In this document: one piece after another, positions 60,360-64,000 of the stretch | How positions within the stretch are numbered: the stretch's first letter is position 1 | Layout of the letters: every line of letters starts with the position of its first letter | Source: Branchiostoma floridae | Lineage: Eukaryota > Chordata > Leptocardii > Amphioxiformes > Branchiostomatidae | Direction of reading: 5' to 3' | NCBI RefSeq assembly: GCF_000003815.2 | Contig: NC_049983.1 | Span: forward strand, 813,137-877,136 | Length of the DNA: 64,000 nt | The notes under the pieces: generated by a model | What the model was told of the DNA's origin: nothing | Database searches by the model: none | The model's input: the letters and a program-made list of their open reading frames with translations, nothing else | Position numbers and translations under genes: made by a program

Positions 60360-60692
60360 ATGGCCGCCGCTTACGATAAAGACATCCCCGATGCCCTGAC
60401 CCTAGCGACTCTTGCGATGTACATCGACCACAACTGGCACGGTACAGTACTGATAGAGAACTCTAAGCCGTTAATAAGTGTTCTGACAACTCTGAAGTTG
60501 AAGCTAGAAGCCCTGGGATCCCGGAGCGGTGTCGACTTCAGATTTAAAATGTTCGATGTGCCGATGCTTGGGACGGACTACTTACCGGTGTACGTACAAA
60601 ACAGCGAGGACGTCAGGAACATTCTGGACATTCTCAACAGAGATTTTCCTGAGGTGAAAACCATGGTCCTAGCGCCGGGAAAACACTACTAA
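60360..60692 (+). CDS. Intronless gene for an unknown 110-residue protein with histone-type 3' end
   Basis: The ATG at 60360 has good context (GAGAGATGGCC), and the frame is closed by TAA at 60690-60692. The protein starts MAAAYDKDIPDALTLATLAMY and ends TMVLAPGKHY. It is slightly acidic, with mixed helix/strand-like text (LISVLTTLKLKLEALG, DVRNILDILNRDFPEV) and no signal peptide or membrane segment. It is not a histone and I do not recognise a family. It is followed 30 bases after the stop by two histone-type stem-loops. A TATA-like box and a short 5' UTR complete a compact single-exon unit. This suggests an mRNA processed like replication-dependent histone mRNA, hence S-phase or egg/embryo expression; that is inference. 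Confidence 0.7.
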   Translation: MAAAYDKDIPDALTLATLAMYIDHNWHGTVLIENSKPLISVLTTLKLKLEALGSRSGVDFRFKMFDVPMLGTDYLPVYVQNSEDVRNILDILNRDFPEVKTMVLAPGKHY

Positions 60693-60722
60693 GTCAACCC
60701 ATCACGCCGTACGTTAAACCCC

Positions 60723-60743
60723 GGCCCTTCTCAGGGCCACCCA
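60723..60743 (+). terminator. Histone-type 3' stem-loop 1
   Basis: GGCCCT-TCTC-AGGGCC makes a 6-bp stem with a 4-base loop, preceded by AAACCCC and followed by ACCCA. This is the arrangement recognised by stem-loop binding protein in histone mRNA. The loop TCTC is one step from the usual TTTC. Confidence 0.8.
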
Positions 60744-60759
60744 AATATCACCAAACCCC

Positions 60760-60780
60760 GGCCCTTTTCAGGGCCACCCA
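60760..60780 (+). terminator. Histone-type 3' stem-loop 2 with purine-rich downstream element
   Basis: GGCCCT-TTTC-AGGGCC has the canonical TTTC loop, followed by ACCCA. A purine-rich CAGAAAAGTG lies about 8 bases further, where U7 snRNA would pair in a histone gene. The two stem-loops sit in near-identical 37-bp direct repeats. Confidence 0.82.
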
Positions 60781-63700
60781 AATGTTTCAGAAAAGTGCTT
60801 ATCGTTTCACAAAACACATACACATACACACAATTAAATACCTACTAATGAGGATTTACAATTCTTTAATGAATAGTTCTTGTTATCAACACCGATCTAA
60901 TCTTGTTCTTATCCTGTATTAAACTGTTTTGTTACATAATTATATCAATATCACCTCCACCTTGGATCTGAGATGTAAAAATGATATAGTGTAATTAGTA
61001 TTAATCCGATTTACCATTAATCCTACGATAAGCCGATAAGAAGCTAATTATGTCAACACTCCTTAGGGCAGCGACTCCTAGCGGCGGAGTCAGAACTGCA
61101 GTTGGTCTGAACAGACCTGTATTCTACTCACCATGAAAGAGTGATGAACAGATGAATTGTTCAAAATGTAAATGAAGTAACTTGAGAACAGTCACCACAA
61201 GCAATTCTTAACTCCAACACCACATCATTAATCATAAGACGAAACAAAATATTAAGCGAATACATGACTAGAAATGCAGTAAGTTATGTTTAACAAGAAA
61301 CTGACATTAGGCTCACTTATATAATGTAGCTGCTGTATTAAAGTATGGGAGACCTTTTGAAGGTAAAGTTTTTTTCAACACCACAGAAATTTTGTCACTT
61401 ATCTTCAAGGGAAAGTTCCCAATACGTTCACAGGTAGAAAACTTTGAATATGTCAAAAGAACTTCATTTCCTTAAAATGACTTACCAATAGTGAAGATAA
61501 TCACGTGTTACCATTGTTATCCACCAAAGAAGAAACATGATCATGTCAAATGTGACATCGCAAACGGATAATTTTTCTGCTCCCTCGTGTTGGACTGTTT
61601 CTGTTTCAAGACCTTTATAGACGTTTATAGCTAGCTGTGTTCTTCAAATTCCCGNNNNNNNNNNNNNNNNNNNNNNNNNNNNNNNNNNNNNNNNNNNNNN
61701 NNNNNNNNNNNNNNNNNNNNNNNNNNNNNNNNNNNNNNNNNNNNNNNNNNNNNNTGTGTTTAACTAGTTCACTACTGTTACAACCGTGATAGAAACGCCT
61801 TCCCTATAGCTACTGAAGGCTGGGGTTAATTATAATGGCATTACTAAAGGCTGTAAAGGCTGGCGGTGGCGAACACCAGGCTAGTAAACAGCCACCAAGT
61901 CTTGGCAATCATCGCTACCTTCGTATTGGAGTGCACACTACTCAACAGTTATAACGGAGATGTACTTTGAAACGCGCACAGTTGTAGGACCAGTGTTCAA
62001 CCTCAGATCTCAGACTCCTGACCACGTGCGGTCAAGGTCGTAGGACAAAAAGGCGAACTGATTTGCACGCTGACCCAGATACATGTACAGTGCTAGAAAC
62101 TGAAGGCCAGGGCAGTCGTCTGGGGCAGTAGCTTGCTGACCCAGAAAAACGTATACCTTCCTACTGAAGGCCGGGGTTTATAGCCGAAATGGCTTTAAAA
62201 AAATGCTGATTTGCTTACATGGATGACACCCCATGGGAACTCAAAAACTGGTGCGAATTTAGAAAGAAAAGAGTCTGGCTAAAAAAAAAGAGTTGCCTAC
62301 GCCATGACATTTATTGTGACCAGGAAGGATGAATAGCCTGACAAAAATCGCGCTCCTAGCGAGAGATTGTGTAAACACAGGCTAGAAGGGTACACAAATG
62401 GCTAAATACACTGAATACGGCCATTAAGGACCATATATAGAGGACTTTACGGACCAACACAAAACTAGTAAAAGTTTAAATACATCGTACTTCTTTCAAT
62501 TTCGTTCTAAATAAACAAAAAAATGTAATAACGGACAAAATAAAGAGGTACTTCACTAGTTTAATAAGTGCTTGTTCTGTAAACTATTTTTTTATGATAA
62601 ACTTTTTTATTCTATTTTCACCGATGAAAGAGACAAGATATCCAAATCGTACAGGCACAGGTACAGGTACGTAGGTTTAAGAACAGGTCCAGACCTTAAC
62701 CTGTGCCTAAACAAGTTTGGTCAATGGTCTGTAAGTTATAAATGTAGCAAACTGTCTTTTTAGTGCAAAATTGCCATCTTTGTATGAGGATTTAGATATT
62801 TGAACCTCATAAAACGAATTTTCAACTGCAATATTATTACATTTCTCATCCTTGGAATTTACTTGTATTTAGTCTCAAAACGTGGTCTTCAATAGAGATT
62901 TAGTTAGTTTAGGTACAGCTAGGTACACAGATGACGGTCCGGACCTGTACCTAAACGATTTTAAAAGGTACGGTACAGGTAACGTTACGGATATTTAGGT
63001 ACACAGGATCCATCCAAAGCTTCTCGAGCTACGAAGGTCACAGACAAACGACAAATCAAACATAACCTCAGTCTTGGCGAAGCGGCCTTCTATGGTACTT
63101 TATCGGAATCCCCGGATTTTGAGATATCGTTAGTTGCGAAGAGCTAGTGGGTTCACAACGCCTCCTAGCGGAATCTGGACAAATGACATGGCCATTCAGC
63201 CCTCCCTTTTACTAAACATCATTTGTTACCGCAGATTCATCACAATCAAACGTGTCAAAATACTCTTCAAAAGCTACCATCTTCGTTTGAAATTGTATCA
63301 AAATTATATATATAACATAATACAAATAATTACAACAGATATGCATGAATTAAAAAGAAAATTCTTTCGTATTATGGTGAATAATTTTATTGATTCGTTG
63401 TCCATAATTGGCAGGCTATTTGTTTCTGCTCATTCGATAACTCAAATCGGTACACAGAGACATGGAGAAAATTTCTCCTACTTTATAATATTTATTTATA
63501 ACGTAAGCGCATATTAATGTAAGCAAATAAGGCCAAGTTGTACTACATATGGAAGAGGAATTTGAGATGGAACAACAAGACAATGAAGACATCGTTCAAA
63601 ATCAGGAGACAGGCAAGTTTCACCCGGAAAGTTTTAGGGGAGGGGGGCATAGAAATATTGACTTGCAACTCTGAAGAATTGACCGAAGCTCTAAACTATT

Positions 63701-64000
63701 TGGCTGTTTTTTTTCTTCTGTAAAACGCCATGTCATAAATAGGATGCACATGTATAGATATCACAGTTTTATATATGACTGAATGAGCTACTCGGTGAAA
63801 GAATAGGTTGAATCTCCTTGGGTGTGTTGTTTGTTTGAGATATGTTTTTGCAATTTAATTTTGTGGATCAAAGTTCAGATTATGTAACAGGGTGACAGCT
63901 CACTTATGCCAGTATTGCCGTACTACGCATTTATGGTCTTGTTGTTGTTTGTGCTTTTTAACGTGGGCCTAAGTAAAGAAACATATGATATGAGGTTGTT
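60781..64000. other. No gene recognised
   Basis: AT-rich sequence with a 100-N gap at 61655-61754, a diverged Harbinger-family end near 62216-62290 and GGTACAGGT repeat words at 62650-62710 and 62923-63005. Short open frames near 63134-63517 and 63538-63723 look like chance in low-complexity text. Confidence 0.5.

Noticed and set aside
63134-63723. Two open frames near the right end
   Set aside because: Low-complexity AT-rich text, no motif, no gene context.

Overview
This window looks like a piece of an animal nuclear genome, most likely amphioxus (Branchiostoma) or a close invertebrate deuterostome. The evidence is intron-containing genes with GT/AG junctions, vertebrate-like NAA10, PAICS and FHIT proteins, C2H2 fingers with TGEKPY linkers, and a very dense, mixed population of DNA transposons, MITEs and APE-type LINEs. 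The species is inferred, not proven. Twelve runs of N interrupt the sequence: 11909-12072, 18190-18289, 21910-22701, 26930-27029, 33338-33437, 37379-37827, 38663-38762, 50184-50492, 53850-54033, 56695-57250, 58325-58424 and 61655-61754. Six are exactly 100 N, so their sizes are nominal.

Layout. 0-5 kb: an OTU-like protease exon carrying a 57-bp coding minisatellite, then a small three-exon gene with a SWIM-like zinc pattern. 4.9-13.3 kb: several MITEs and fold-back elements, with five exons of NAA10 (+) threaded between them. 13.5-22 kb: a nearly complete LINE and a 1.9-kb hAT element with a perfect 8-bp target duplication. 23-30.4 kb: PAICS (+), seven coding exons down to the stop and polyA signal; its introns hold a Tigger-like MITE, a Harbinger-type element with a nested hAT, and two broken copies of its own exons. 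31-31.6 kb: a near-perfect fold-back element with 199-bp arms. 33.4-38.7 kb: a ~1.7-kb near-identical direct duplication around gaps. 39-45 kb: no recognised gene, but three tandem ~660-bp repeats. 45.6-48.3 kb: a second, truncated LINE. 49.5-51.7 kb: FHIT (-). 52.5-55 kb: two inverted copies of a ~1-kb element carrying a tRNA-like, Pol III-like module. 56.2-57.8 kb: a C2H2 zinc-finger gene. 58.4-59.1 kb: a novel acidic/proline-rich gene (-). 60.36-60.78 kb: a compact intronless gene for an unknown 110-residue protein, followed by two histone-type 3' stem-loops. After 61 kb I see only repeats.

The genes do not form one pathway. PAICS makes purines, NAA10 acetylates protein N-termini and FHIT hydrolyses diadenosine polyphosphates. 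The most unusual item is the 110-residue non-histone gene with replication-dependent-histone 3'-end signals. The tRNA-like module inside a DNA element and the self-duplicated exon fragments in PAICS come next.
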